A DNA stretch of 53,431 nucleotides from an uncultured Muribaculaceae bacterium (GCA_910585275.1 CAJUCW010000026.1:1-53431); one strand, 5' to 3'. Counted from the first letter of the stretch, positions 8,229-15,614 are shown. Numbers and translations: made by a program. The notes: generated from the sequence alone by a model not told the origin.

Positions 8229-8408
8229 TTATCTCAGCCCAAATGGGGCTAAGTGGCAGCGGGTGAGGAAGCGGTCGACGTCGGCTTGGGTGTACCAGTA
8301 TTTATCGCCGTGGCGGGAGTAGCCGAGGAAACCGTTGTTGCGGAGGCGTTCCAGTTGCTGTCTTTGACTCCGAGTAGGGACGTGAGGGCTTTGTTTTCGT
8401 TGACGCAT
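8229..8408 (-). pseudogene. Remnant of an excisionase-like HTH_17 protein
   Basis: The frame from ATG 8408 ends with QRQQLERLRNNGFLGYSRHG and KYWYTQADVDRFL, the typical C-terminal half of the helix-turn-helix (HTH_17 / excisionase-like) proteins carried by Bacteroidales mobile elements. The expected upstream part (NENKALTS...LLGVKD) is readable in another frame at about 8370-8410, so the gene is frameshifted and its N-terminus is missing. It is a sign of an old mobile-element insertion. Confidence 0.5.
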
Positions 8409-8430
8409 GGGCTGGCATTAGGGGGGCTGC

Positions 8431-8958
8431 TCAGTAGTTCTTTAGAATGGATAATGCTATTTCTGTCGTGTCTGGTCGCAATCCTTTGTAATGATTTGTG
8501 GTTACCAAATGTGTTGTTTGATCAGCATTAAATTGTAAGTAATCCATATCATCAATGATTACATAATTTGTGATATTTCGGTGAATATTCAACCATTTAG
8601 CAATCTCATTTCCTCTATAAATAGAACTTTTCGGGGTAACGCCGGCCAAAATGCCCGGCATATTACGCAGTTTCCACATCAGAATAAATTGCCAAATTGA
8701 CAGATAATTCCTCCATGACGATGTAACGACAATTCTCGCTTCTGTTTTATCAACAATTCTTTTTAGACAATTAATGCATTCGGGGTCAAACAATCTGCCC
8801 CAATAATCATAAGTCTTACTTCTCGTCTCTCTTAATAGGTCAAGATAATTATCTGTTGAAAGAACACCGTCAAAATCCAAAAATATAATTGGACAATCGG
8901 GATTCTTCCTAATCATAAATGTTACAACACTAATAATATTCTTAATGATTTCCCTCAT
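8431..8958 (-). CDS. HAD-superfamily protein of Swiss-army-knife RNA repair type
   Basis: A 175-aa HAD protein. Motif I is IFLDFDGVLS (D28, D30), motif II is IVVTSSWR (S80), and motif IV is VIIDDMD (D136, D137). The short form with 'FDPECINCLKRIVDKTEARIVVTSSWR' matches the HAD domain found in Swiss-army-knife RNA repair-like proteins (HAD_SAK family, recalled). I start it at ATG 8958, 2 bp after the stop of the broken toxin gene; a longer reading to 9123 would only overlap the toxin. It is probably a phosphatase acting on nucleic-acid ends or nucleotides; substrate unknown. Confidence 0.65.
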   Translation of the reverse strand: MREIIKNIISVVTFMIRKNPDCPIIFLDFDGVLSTDNYLDLLRETRSKTYDYWGRLFDPECINCLKRIVDKTEARIVVTSSWRNYLSIWQFILMWKLRNMPGILAGVTPKSSIYRGNEIAKWLNIHRNITNYVIIDDMDYLQFNADQTTHLVTTNHYKGLRPDTTEIALSILKNY

Positions 8959-8960
8959 CG

Positions 8961-9229
8961 TTAGAATAATTCGGAATGGGTGCCAAAACGAACGAGCTTG
9001 ATGATACTCTCTTCTTTGTCCCACCAAATCAGCAATGTGTCGCTTTCGACATGGCATTTCATATAACCACGATAATTGTCGGTCAAAAAGTGAGGCTTGT
9101 TTTAACCGGAATCGATAGCCCATTCACCAGCAATTTGAGAATATCCTCAAGTTTGTCGATTACTTCGGTTTTGTGTTTATAACGCTTAAGGTCTTTCTTA
9201 AACTGGGAGGTAAGTTTAAGAGTATTCAT
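8961..9229 (-). pseudogene. YafQ/RelE-family toxin gene with frameshift
   Basis: From ATG 9229 the frame reads MNTLKLTSQFKKDLKRYKHK and DKLEDILKLLVNGLSIPV, then runs into a stop. The other frame continues with KPHFLTDNYRGYMKCHVESD, TLLIWWDKEESIIKL and VRFGTHSELF, ending at TAA 8961. Together these are a complete YafQ-type mRNA interferase of about 90 aa. The break is one missing base in an A-run at about 9100-9103. The start overlaps the antitoxin stop (ATGA), the normal arrangement for such modules. The toxin is probably dead unless the slip is corrected by polymerase or ribosome slippage on the A-run. Confidence 0.8.
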
Positions 9230-9474
9230 AAGGAATTGACGAAGCTTCGGAAATCGCTCAGGTCAAGCGTTTCAAGATTCTCTGAAGTTTCCGCTTCCTT
9301 CATTGCAGCTAACGTTGTTTTGTTGGGACGCTCGGCAACAAACGCCATCAGCACGCTCTCCACAAGATTGTTAAGACTACGGTTATGGCGTTTGGCCTCT
9401 TCTTGAAGACGCTTGATAAGCTCTTCGCTCAGACGGAAAGATGTCTGCTTTCTGGTTATTGGTGCAGTGCCCAT
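9226..9474 (-). CDS. Ribbon-helix-helix antitoxin
   Basis: An 82-aa Arc/RHH-type antitoxin: the N-terminus KQTSFRLSEELIKRLQEEAK is the DNA-binding ribbon and first helix, followed by HNRSLNNLVESVL; the acidic tail (ETSENLETLDLSDF) would bind the toxin. It normally represses its own promoter and neutralises a YafQ/RelE toxin, here the frameshifted gene that starts inside its stop codon. Start ATG 9474 is chosen because the promoter lies just upstream at 9498-9528 and the upstream 18 codons read through it. Confidence 0.8.
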   Translation of the reverse strand: MGTAPITRKQTSFRLSEELIKRLQEEAKRHNRSLNNLVESVLMAFVAERPNKTTLAAMKEAETSENLETLDLSDFRSFVNSL

Positions 9475-9497
9475 AATACATTTTTTGGGTTGTAGTA

Positions 9498-9528
9498 CAA
9501 AGGTAATACATTTGTATAACACTTGCAA
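9498..9528 (-). promoter_or_regulatory. Promoter of the antitoxin-toxin module
   Basis: On the minus strand TTG (9528-9526), 20 bp, TACCTTTG (9505-9498). The spacer contains short palindromic ACAAATGT-like sequence and repeated GTATTA, which could be the RHH operator. Start of the antitoxin is 24 bp downstream. Confidence 0.6.
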
Positions 9529-9576
9529 GCCAAATTAATTTTGATAAAGCATACACAAACCTCTGAGGATGATTGG

Positions 9577-9672
9577 AATTTAGCCAAGAGTATCGCAAGA
9601 ACTGGCCAAGGAAACGTAATTTAGCCAAGAAAACCGGGTTGTCTGAGGCGATAAAAAGAAATGGCCAAGAAA
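9577..9672. repeat. Four short GCCAAG repeats
   Basis: GCCAAG occurs at 9583, 9605, 9623 and 9664, twice inside the longer unit AATTTAGCCAAGA. Spacings are 22, 18 and 41 bp, so roughly multiples of 20. The last part, GCCAAGAAAACC followed by TCTGAGG and ATAAAA, resembles the tandem repeat at 14501-14545. Meaning unknown; see findings. Confidence 0.5.
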
Positions 9673-9685
9673 ATTATTCATCTTC

Positions 9686-9853
9686 TTAACCATTGATTAT
9701 CAGGCGCTCGCTGATATTGGCTTTGCTACTGGCAAATAACTCAACAATCTTAGCCTTAGTAAGCCACACTGATTCATTCTCTATTCTTACATCAAGAGCG
9801 AGAGTATCTTCCGGCTGATAGGGTTTGATTTCATTTTTATTATCTTCTTTCAT
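9686..9853 (-). pseudogene. RhuM N-terminal fragment (55 aa)
   Basis: An ATG frame of 55 codons with DVRIENESVWLTKAKIVELF and SSKANISERL, the N-terminal hallmark of RhuM proteins, ending at an early TAA. About 280 residues are missing. It is a different RhuM subtype from the copy at 2321 (IENESVWLTKA instead of FTGETVWLSQQ), so it is not a simple local duplicate. Confidence 0.7.
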
Positions 9854-10029
9854 CTTGCAAATTCAGCGGTTTTTCCCAGATAAAACCAATTTAAAGACAT
9901 CTATTCAACGCTATATTGCTGTGAATTACTCTAATTTAAACAACAGTCAGGTATGTCAAATTCATCCGTGGCAAGCAGGTTTTATGATTCCTTGATGTTG
10001 CTCTGAGTTAATAGGATTGGCTAGCGTGA

Positions 10030-10605
10030 TTATTTTCTCTTTCTGACTACAATCCAGTTGGATTGCTTTCGGCTGTTAAGGTATGAAAATATTCCGATGT
10101 GGTGTGTGCGCCCGCTCTCCTTGTACCATCCATACGAATAGGTGCCCATGTCGAGATTACAGGCATAATCATACTTGCCGCACAATTGCTTTGCGAAAAC
10201 TGTCAAAGTGACCGGGAACCTTGAATTCTCGATGTAATATTTGTTTCCTTTTTTACACAATGCCCTTCTGAACCGTCTTTTGGTATCGTGCGATTCCTTC
10301 TGCTTTTTATCTCTGACAAGTGTCAGCTGTTGGAAATGACCTTTGTCCAGATAGACCGTTGTATATCTATAGTCTGGGTTGCCTTCCCTTCTTTTGCCAT
10401 CCTTATAATGACCTATGACCTCTCCGGATTCGGATGTATATGCCGCCGGGACACACATCAGCACGTCAGGGTCGCTTATGTCCGGTTTTTCGGTGGTGAA
10501 TTCCCATGATGCGTCATCAAATGTTATCGTCTGAGGGTCGCTGATAAGATAAGCCGCTATCAAGAGTATAGCGAATGATGCTATTACAATGCTTTTCGTT
10601 TTCAT
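10030..10605 (-). CDS. Hypothetical membrane-anchored or secreted protein
   Basis: A 191-aa protein with an N-terminal hydrophobic stretch (IVIASFAILLIAAYLI) that is either a signal anchor or an uncleaved signal peptide; the rest would be periplasmic. The mature part is rich in Tyr, Arg and Lys and has four Cys residues. No family recognised. It follows the broken YiiX-like gene by 28 bp on the same strand, so the two were probably an operon. Both encode envelope-targeted proteins with MKTK starts. Confidence 0.55.
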   Translation of the reverse strand: MKTKSIVIASFAILLIAAYLISDPQTITFDDASWEFTTEKPDISDPDVLMCVPAAYTSESGEVIGHYKDGKRREGNPDYRYTTVYLDKGHFQQLTLVRDKKQKESHDTKRRFRRALCKKGNKYYIENSRFPVTLTVFAKQLCGKYDYACNLDMGTYSYGWYKESGRTHHIGIFSYLNSRKQSNWIVVRKRK

Positions 10606-10633
10606 AAGTTGGTTTAAATGACACTCAGATTTG

Positions 10634-11195
10634 TTACTTGATATCGGACGGAGCTATGACAAGCTGCGTCTCCGTTATGCCACGCTTTTTCATCATGGCG
10701 CGTATTTTCTCGTTTGAGATATGATAGTCCTTGACAAGGCGAGGCGTGCCTATCTCTATCCCTAACTGTGTCGTATATATGTCGTAAACGAGTTCGGAGC
10801 AATACCATTTTTTATTCCCGAAACGGAATTCAAGATCATAGGGACCATCCGAGGTATTTCTTATACTTGATTTTTACAGGATAATCCAATACCCTACGAC
10901 TCGAAATCAGTTCGAACTTACCTTGTTTCTTCCATTTGTCGAGCGGAGTGAGACGGACTGTGCTTGATGCCTCGAGCACATACAGGCCATCCGGTTTTTC
11001 CACGACTATGCCACAGTGGCTCCAGGGGGAGCCGGTTGCGAAAATCACAGCCGGGGACTGCCAGGATTCCGATATCTGGAACACGATGTCTCCCTCTTTT
11101 AGATTTCCCGAATATGAGGAAAAAAGAAATGTGGCGACAATTATAAGAACTATTGTCGCTATAAGGTATTTCACTTTAATTAGTTTCGTTTTCAT
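10634..11195 (-). pseudogene. YiiX-like NlpC/P60-type peptidase with frameshift
   Basis: From ATG 11195 (MKTKLIKVKYLIATIVL, membrane anchor) the frame gives GDIVFQISESWQSPAVIFAT and PWSHCGIVVE, then VKIKYKKYLG and a stop at 10836. The next frame continues with GPYDLEFRFGNKKWYCSELVY and TPRLVKDYHIS to a TAA at 10634. These are the two halves of a permuted papain-like YiiX protein: His of SHCGI and Cys of WYCSELVY are the catalytic pair. One extra base near 10847 (in GGATGGTCCC) breaks the frame before the catalytic Cys, so the truncated product should be inactive. Confidence 0.75.
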
Positions 11196-11456
11196 GATTT
11201 TATGTTTTGAATAATATGCAATATGTAATACGCCTGTCTTATAAAAGGTAAACGGGAAATCGTCAGAATGATTTGAAGCGGTAGCCGTATAATTTGACGA
11301 GTCTGTGAAATCGGAGATTACAGATGTGCTTATCCGCACGGATTATTCTAAAAATGACGTAAAGACATAAGTACAGTAGAAATGAGTCAAATGCCGTTTA
11401 CCTTTTTGTAATTTTTGTATTAAGTTATGAACAGACATCAAAAAAAGTCATAACGT

Positions 11457-12278
11457 ATGAAAGGATTAAAAGACAAGACACCCGAAGAGAGGGTTATCAA
11501 CAGAAAGACTGTCGATGTCATTCTGTTGATAGTTTGCTGGTTGACTATCTCTCCGCTTATGCTGGCAATAAACAAGGACGAAAAGTACATGAAAAAATGG
11601 GTGATGTGGCTCCTCATAGTCATCTCGCCTATAACGCTGAATATATTGTCTCTGCTGTTACTGCCGGTTTTGGGGATAGCCATCGGCATCGACATACTTC
11701 GCGACATCGGATATGTCGTGAATCTGGTGGCTTACCCGGAACTGACACAGTTCAGCGACAATAATCTCGTGCTGTTTCTGGAGCTGATATTCCTCCCGAT
11801 ATACGTGGTCTGTGTGGTTATACTGTTCGGAGTGATGGCTGTCATCGGATGGAATTATAAGGAAGCCTCTGTCTATGTATGTGAATATTTCGAACCGCTC
11901 TCATGTGCGGCGGTTGCTCTGGCCATCGCCTTTATCATATTGGGCAAGCTGCCGAAAATGAATACGAGAGGCCGGATTATCTCAATGATACCCCTGGCGG
12001 CGGAATTTTTCATGATCTGGCAGAATGTAAACATATATTTCGAGCGCAAGGCAACCTATGCCGGAATGGGCATAAATGAAATCTTTAGCTATGTCGTGGA
12101 CTATCTCATGACAATGGCAAAGAACACGCATACCAATTATGTGCTGGCAAACATGTATGTCTATATACTCCCGATGCTGATAATACTCTGTGTGGGTTTT
12201 GCCGCAAGGGTTGTGTATAAGAAGAACCGGAATCCCGAACCGGTGCAAAGTGTAGTCACATCAACAGAACCATCATAA
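11457..12278 (+). CDS. Multi-pass membrane protein of unknown function
   Basis: A 273-aa inner-membrane protein with about six hydrophobic segments (near residues 20-40, 47-75, 105-130, 147-163, 173-192 and 235-255). The N-terminus is basic and soluble, and the C-terminal tail after the last segment is polar (KKNRNPEPVQS). I see no transporter or enzyme motif. It stands alone on the plus strand, divergent from the YiiX-like gene; the 260-bp gap between them is AT-rich and has -7-like sequences (TACCTTTT and TAATTTTT) at about 11399-11418. Confidence 0.55.
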   Translation: MKGLKDKTPEERVINRKTVDVILLIVCWLTISPLMLAINKDEKYMKKWVMWLLIVISPITLNILSLLLLPVLGIAIGIDILRDIGYVVNLVAYPELTQFSDNNLVLFLELIFLPIYVVCVVILFGVMAVIGWNYKEASVYVCEYFEPLSCAAVALAIAFIILGKLPKMNTRGRIISMIPLAAEFFMIWQNVNIYFERKATYAGMGINEIFSYVVDYLMTMAKNTHTNYVLANMYVYILPMLIILCVGFAARVVYKKNRNPEPVQSVVTSTEPS

Positions 12279-12415
12279 TAATTGTCTTTTGCAAGCCGGA
12301 CCGCGAGCATAATACCGACCCGGACAGGAGATGCGACATTGAGAAGGTGTCACTGCGCCTATAACAAAAAATATCAATTATGCAATAGTTGCAAACGCAT
12401 TGGCTATCAATGTAT

Positions 12416-12446
12416 TTTGATGCTGTGAAAATTATATATAGCTTTG
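12416..12446 (+). promoter_or_regulatory. Bacteroidota promoter
   Basis: TTTG (12416-12419), exactly 19 bp, TAGCTTTG (12439-12446). A strong consensus match. It lies inside the longest possible reading of the next gene, which therefore should start downstream at ATG 12497. Confidence 0.65.
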
Positions 12447-12496
12447 CACCGTTGTTAAACCGGACCTCGTCACGGGGTCATAAATCCCAATATAAT

Positions 12497-12937
12497 ATGC
12501 AGATCAAACAGAAACTCATCCGTACCGGCATGAACGTGGTGTGCTCACCTGTGAGCCAGAAAATCCTCAACACTGTCTTCGGCATCAATCCCTCACATTT
12601 CAAAATGGGATTTGTGAAGGAGGCTGATGGCAGATGGTATGCCGACATCCGCCATTGGCCCGGATTGTTTCACCCGAATCTTGAGATGGTGGCAGGTGCC
12701 GATGACCTGCTCAATGCCCTCGACAGCGGCGAGGGATACGTAAAGATGGAGGTTGCCCTTGACCCTGAAGACAAAAGAAACTGGTTTAAAATGGTGAAAG
12801 TGTCGCAGACAGATATGGGAGCGACCTACAAGGTGCTTTATTGCGACCGTTATAACGGGAAGGCATGGATTTGCAACGTCGGTAAATTTGTGATGGGAAA
12901 ACACCCGGACGGAATCTTCGCCCGACAAATCTCTTAA
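12497..12937 (+). CDS. DUF6717-like protein
   Basis: A 146-aa soluble protein starting MQIKQKLIRTGMNV. The central part (FVKEADGRWYADIRHWPG and NLEMVAGADDLLNAL) resembles the DUF6717 family, whose members share 'W..DLP.W.G....LEMV.GAD..L' (recalled). No enzymatic motif is evident. The start at 12497 is preferred to a frame from 12389 because a strong promoter lies at 12416-12446 between them. An M23 peptidase gene follows 49 bp downstream on the same strand. Confidence 0.6.
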   Translation: MQIKQKLIRTGMNVVCSPVSQKILNTVFGINPSHFKMGFVKEADGRWYADIRHWPGLFHPNLEMVAGADDLLNALDSGEGYVKMEVALDPEDKRNWFKMVKVSQTDMGATYKVLYCDRYNGKAWICNVGKFVMGKHPDGIFARQIS

Positions 12938-12986
12938 ATGGATTCTCTCTCCATTCATGATAACTGTAAAATTAATGATTTGTGAT

Positions 12987-13529
12987 ATGAAACTGTCTAA
13001 AAAGATATTGTTGGCTGTCGGTATAATCTTCATTGTCGGCCTGATCATACCGTACTCATTTCAAAATCCGGTTGAAGGAGCTTCGCGCGGCGATTATAAC
13101 CAACAGTCATATTGGTATTATCCGTGGGGCACGTCGGTGACACATAAAGGTGTCGATATATTCAAAAAGAAGGGAACCTCCGTGCACCCTGCATCGGGAC
13201 TTGAATGGGTATTGTTTGCGGGGCACATGCCGGGTAAAGGTGGCAATGTCGTCATAACGCTTGCGCCTAAATGGAGATTGCACTATTACGCACACATGGA
13301 CAAGGTCGATGCCACTCCTTTGTCAATAGTCTCTCATGGCTCCCAACTCGGAACGGTCGGCAATAGCGGAAATGCAGCCAGTACACCATCTCATCTCCAT
13401 TTCGGCATGATGTCACTGATTCCAAATCCTTTGGATATAGACGATTCCCGGCAAAGCTGGAAAAAAGCCTGGTATATGAATCCGATTCCTTATCTCAACG
13501 CATATCATGAATCCGCGATGGCACATTGA
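12987..13529 (+). CDS. M23-family (LytM) metallopeptidase
   Basis: A 180-aa peptidoglycan hydrolase-like protein. Residues 5-23 form a membrane anchor or signal; the domain has THKGVDIF (H53, D57), YAHM (H103) and HLHFG (H136, H138), the complete LytM zinc-site and catalytic set HxxxD, HxH. The fold region 'GTVGNSGNAASTPSHLHFG' is typical. It should act in the periplasm on cross-link peptides of peptidoglycan. ATG 12987 is selected because it gives a clean positively charged signal start (MKLSKK); ATG 12957 is possible. It may share the promoter at 12416. Confidence 0.8.
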   Translation: MKLSKKILLAVGIIFIVGLIIPYSFQNPVEGASRGDYNQQSYWYYPWGTSVTHKGVDIFKKKGTSVHPASGLEWVLFAGHMPGKGGNVVITLAPKWRLHYYAHMDKVDATPLSIVSHGSQLGTVGNSGNAASTPSHLHFGMMSLIPNPLDIDDSRQSWKKAWYMNPIPYLNAYHESAMAH

Positions 13530-13709
13530 CCGGCTATTGATATGTCTATAGGTTTGTGATATTTCTACAGATTTGCTGACACAATAACAGTGATGCATCT
13601 GAAGGAGTTTCGAACAAAATTAAATCAGTATTTTACGCTATTATTAGTTCTCTTTCCACGCCCATCTTCCGGGTAAAAAGGACTCACTGCTACAATAAGA
13701 TGATATAAC

Positions 13710-13995
13710 TTATGAGATTATAGTTTCGGAATCGGGATTATGCCGGGAATGATTATGGTCTGCTGATTCGGGCGAGGTATTGGCGTAGCAGTATAGGCAT
13801 CCATGAGGACAGGTGTCATACTGTCCGATATCTTTGGACATAATGCAACCGCAATCCCTCTTCCAGACGATTGAAAAAACACTCCGAATAAAATGCCGGT
13901 ATATCTGTGGCCCGACTGACAGACAATACTACCGGAGCGAAAGCCATGACTTCCGCTCCGTCCCGAGTCAATATGCGCACCTTGTCCTGTTTCAT
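13710..13995 (-). pseudogene. DUF1848 gene with large internal deletion
   Basis: From ATG 13995 the frame reads KVRILTRDGAEVMAFAPVVL, SVSRATDIPAFYSE and CFFNRLEEG, the DUF1848 N-terminus, then goes out of frame. In another frame the DNA encodes CGCIMSKDIGQYDTCPHG and CLYCYANTSPESADHNH to a TAA at 13710, the DUF1848 C-terminus. Compared with the intact copy (6702-7796) about 270 codons between residue 48 and C315 are missing, and the joint near GGATTGCGGTTGC is not in frame. It is a relic; sequence differences show it is a diverged relative, not a recent copy. Confidence 0.85.
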
Positions 13996-14092
13996 TCAGC
14001 AAAGTTAATTGAAACTACTGCTACGTTCTTGCAGCATGACTATAAACATTGTTAATTTATTCCCGAAATTCTGCTTATCTATCGAATTCTTC

Positions 14093-14413
14093 CTAATCAA
14101 CTTCCTCAATCATCGACTTGATTCGATATCCCAATGAGATAATCATATCGAGACTATAGAATGGAATCTCACGAGAAACCTGACGCGAACCTTCCAGACG
14201 AACCTGTAAGAAATTCTTACAGGTTGCATGTTCATCCAATTCACCATCCGCATATATGTTGCGGATATGCTGTACGATATTGGGGCGAGTCGTCTGATAA
14301 AGCTCTGCCATCTGCTGTTGGGAAAGCCATACTGTCTCTCCGGTAAACTTCACATCGATATGAGTTTGACCATCCTCGCTTTGATATATGATTATCTGGT
14401 TGTCGTCATCCAT
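14093..14413 (-). pseudogene. Truncated RhuM (N-terminal 106 aa)
   Basis: The 106-aa frame is nearly identical in its first part to the intact RhuM at 2321 (MDDDNQIIIYQSEDG, VWLSQQQMAELYQ, IPFYSLDMIISLGYRIKS), but after IKS it ends abruptly with MIEEVD and a stop, so the C-terminal 225 residues are lost. The end of homology is sharp, as expected for a deletion or recombination end. A -7 element lies just upstream (14439-14446), so the fragment could still be expressed as a free N-terminal domain. Confidence 0.8.
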
Positions 14414-14438
14414 GATTCAATAAAATTCCTTTAATTCA

Positions 14439-14446
14439 CAAATTTA
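14439..14446 (-). promoter_or_regulatory. -7 element (TAAATTTG) of the truncated RhuM gene
   Basis: Minus-strand TAAATTTG, with a TTG 21 bp further upstream (14470-14468). It would give a leader of about 18-20 nt before ATG 14413. Confidence 0.45.
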
Positions 14447-14500
14447 GCAAATATATATGATTATTTCAACATTATTGGAAAAGGTTTCAGTTAACGTTTG

Positions 14501-14528
14501 CCAAACAAACTACGCCAAACAAACCACG
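14501..14528. repeat. 14-bp tandem direct repeat, two copies
   Basis: GCCAAACAAACTAC is followed directly by GCCAAACAAACCAC. The stretch continues with GACATCTGAGGACATAAAA, which matches the sequence after the third GCCAAG repeat at 9623 (24 of 33 positions by eye). Both sites are beside RhuM relics. Confidence 0.5.
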
Positions 14529-14549
14529 ACATCTGAGGACATAAAACAA

Positions 14550-14587
14550 CACGGGATAAACAAATTAAACTTTGCTTATCCCGTGTG
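14550..14587 (-). terminator. Hairpin terminator after the DUF2795 gene
   Basis: ACACGGGATAA and TTATCCCGTGT form an 11-bp perfect stem with a 16-nt loop. Read on the minus strand it is followed by TGTTTTATG, a modest U-run, and lies 29 bp past the stop of the gene at 14616. It marks the edge between the accessory region and the core. Confidence 0.6.
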
Positions 14588-14615
14588 TATCATGTAAATA
14601 TGAGATTGTATTCTT

Positions 14616-14837
14616 TTAATACTCCTCTTCGTTGAAGAAGAAGTCGTCTTTGGAGGGGTAGTCGGGCCAGATTTCTTCGATGCTTTCGTAGGTTTCGCCT
14701 TCGTCTTCCATTTCCTGGAGGTTTTCAATCACCTCAAGCGGTGCGCCGCTTCGCATAGCGTAGTCAATGAGCTCGTCTTTCGTTGCGGGCCATGGTGCGT
14801 CTTCAAGTTTTGACGCGAGTTCAAGTGTCCAATACAT
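14616..14837 (-). CDS. DUF2795 domain protein
   Basis: A 73-aa highly acidic protein (MYWTLELASKLEDAPWPATK, then DELIDYAMRSGAPLEVIENL) of the DUF2795 family; this form is very conserved across Bacteroidales (recalled). Trp/Tyr positions and the C-terminus DDFFFNEEEY are characteristic. It has no known activity. It is the first core gene after the accessory region, 80 bp downstream of the cobalamin adenosyltransferase gene on the same strand, and ends at a hairpin terminator. Confidence 0.8.
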   Translation of the reverse strand: MYWTLELASKLEDAPWPATKDELIDYAMRSGAPLEVIENLQEMEDEGETYESIEEIWPDYPSKDDFFFNEEEY

Positions 14838-14917
14838 ATTGTTCGATATTTATTTTTATTAAGATATTTAAATGTTCAGATGATAAAAAACAAGAGGGGA
14901 GAGGAAGGTAGGTGGGT

Positions 14918-15478
14918 TCAGTGTTTGTGCCAGGTTATTTCTTCAACGCCTTTCATAAAATTGAAATATCGGGCGAGAATGAAAAGATAGTCAGACAGAC
15001 GGTTGATATATCTGATTAATGCGGGATCTACATATTCAGAATCTGCAAGGCTGAAGATGCGGCGTTCGGCCCTACGGCACACCGAGCGCGCCACGTGGGT
15101 CTTTGCCGCCAACATGCAGCCCCCCGGCAGCACAAACGCATTCATCTTCGGGGTCTGTTCGTCAAGCGCGTCAATCCATCCCTCGAGTTTCGGGATATCA
15201 TCCTCGGTGAGGCCCCACACTGGAGGATGTTCTCCTTCGGGCACGGCCGAAGCAAGATAGCCTCCGAAGTTGAAAAGCATGTCTTGCACATAAAGAAGTT
15301 GCCCTTTCACTTCTTCCGGGCAGTCAGGGTCTGACAACACACAGCCAAGGAATGACGAGAATTCGTCGAGCGTGCCGTATGCCTCAAGCCGGATGTCGTT
15401 TTTCTTTACGCGTTCGCCTCCGACAAGAGATGTTGTGCCGGAGTCGCCGGTGCGGGTATATAGATTACTTTTCGCCAT
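14918..15478 (-). CDS. ATP:cob(I)alamin adenosyltransferase, PduO type
   Basis: A 186-aa enzyme that transfers the adenosyl group of ATP to cob(I)alamin, making adenosylcobalamin. Motifs: YTRTGDSGTTSLVGGERV (N-terminal ATP loop), AYGTLDEFSS, FVLPGG, RSVCRRAERR and INRLSDYLFILAR, all in the usual order and the usual length. ATG 15478 gives the standard MAKSNLYTRTGD start; a longer frame to 15544 has no homology. It acts in the cytoplasm, serving B12-dependent enzymes such as methylmalonyl-CoA mutase used in Bacteroidales propionate metabolism. It is divergent from dnaX. Confidence 0.92.
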   Translation of the reverse strand: MAKSNLYTRTGDSGTTSLVGGERVKKNDIRLEAYGTLDEFSSFLGCVLSDPDCPEEVKGQLLYVQDMLFNFGGYLASAVPEGEHPPVWGLTEDDIPKLEGWIDALDEQTPKMNAFVLPGGCMLAAKTHVARSVCRRAERRIFSLADSEYVDPALIRYINRLSDYLFILARYFNFMKGVEEITWHKH

Positions 15479-15565
15479 GTAGGATTGTGTATATTCTGAA
15501 TTTCTACTTTTTAACGCAGCCGACGTGATATTGTTGCAAGGCAAGTGTGAAAAAATGATTATGAC

Positions 15566-15597
15566 TTTGCGAAAGGAGCGAAAAAGTTGTATATTTG
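15566..15597 (+). promoter_or_regulatory. Promoter of dnaX
   Basis: TTTG (15566-15569), 20 bp, TATATTTG (15590-15597). Transcription would begin near 15604, which rules out the longer reading from 15525 and supports ATG 15615 with a very short leader. Confidence 0.65.
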
Positions 15598-15614
15598 CAA
15601 ATCAAATAGTGATA

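Noticed and set aside
8431..9123. Longer reading of the HAD gene starting at 9123
   Set aside because: The first 55 codons are the out-of-frame reading of the toxin gene; HAD homology begins after ATG 8958.
1..14450. Integrative element with integrase, att sites or CRISPR array
   Set aside because: No integrase, transposase, relaxase, direct-repeat att pair or regular spacer array was seen; only an excisionase-like remnant at 8229-8408.
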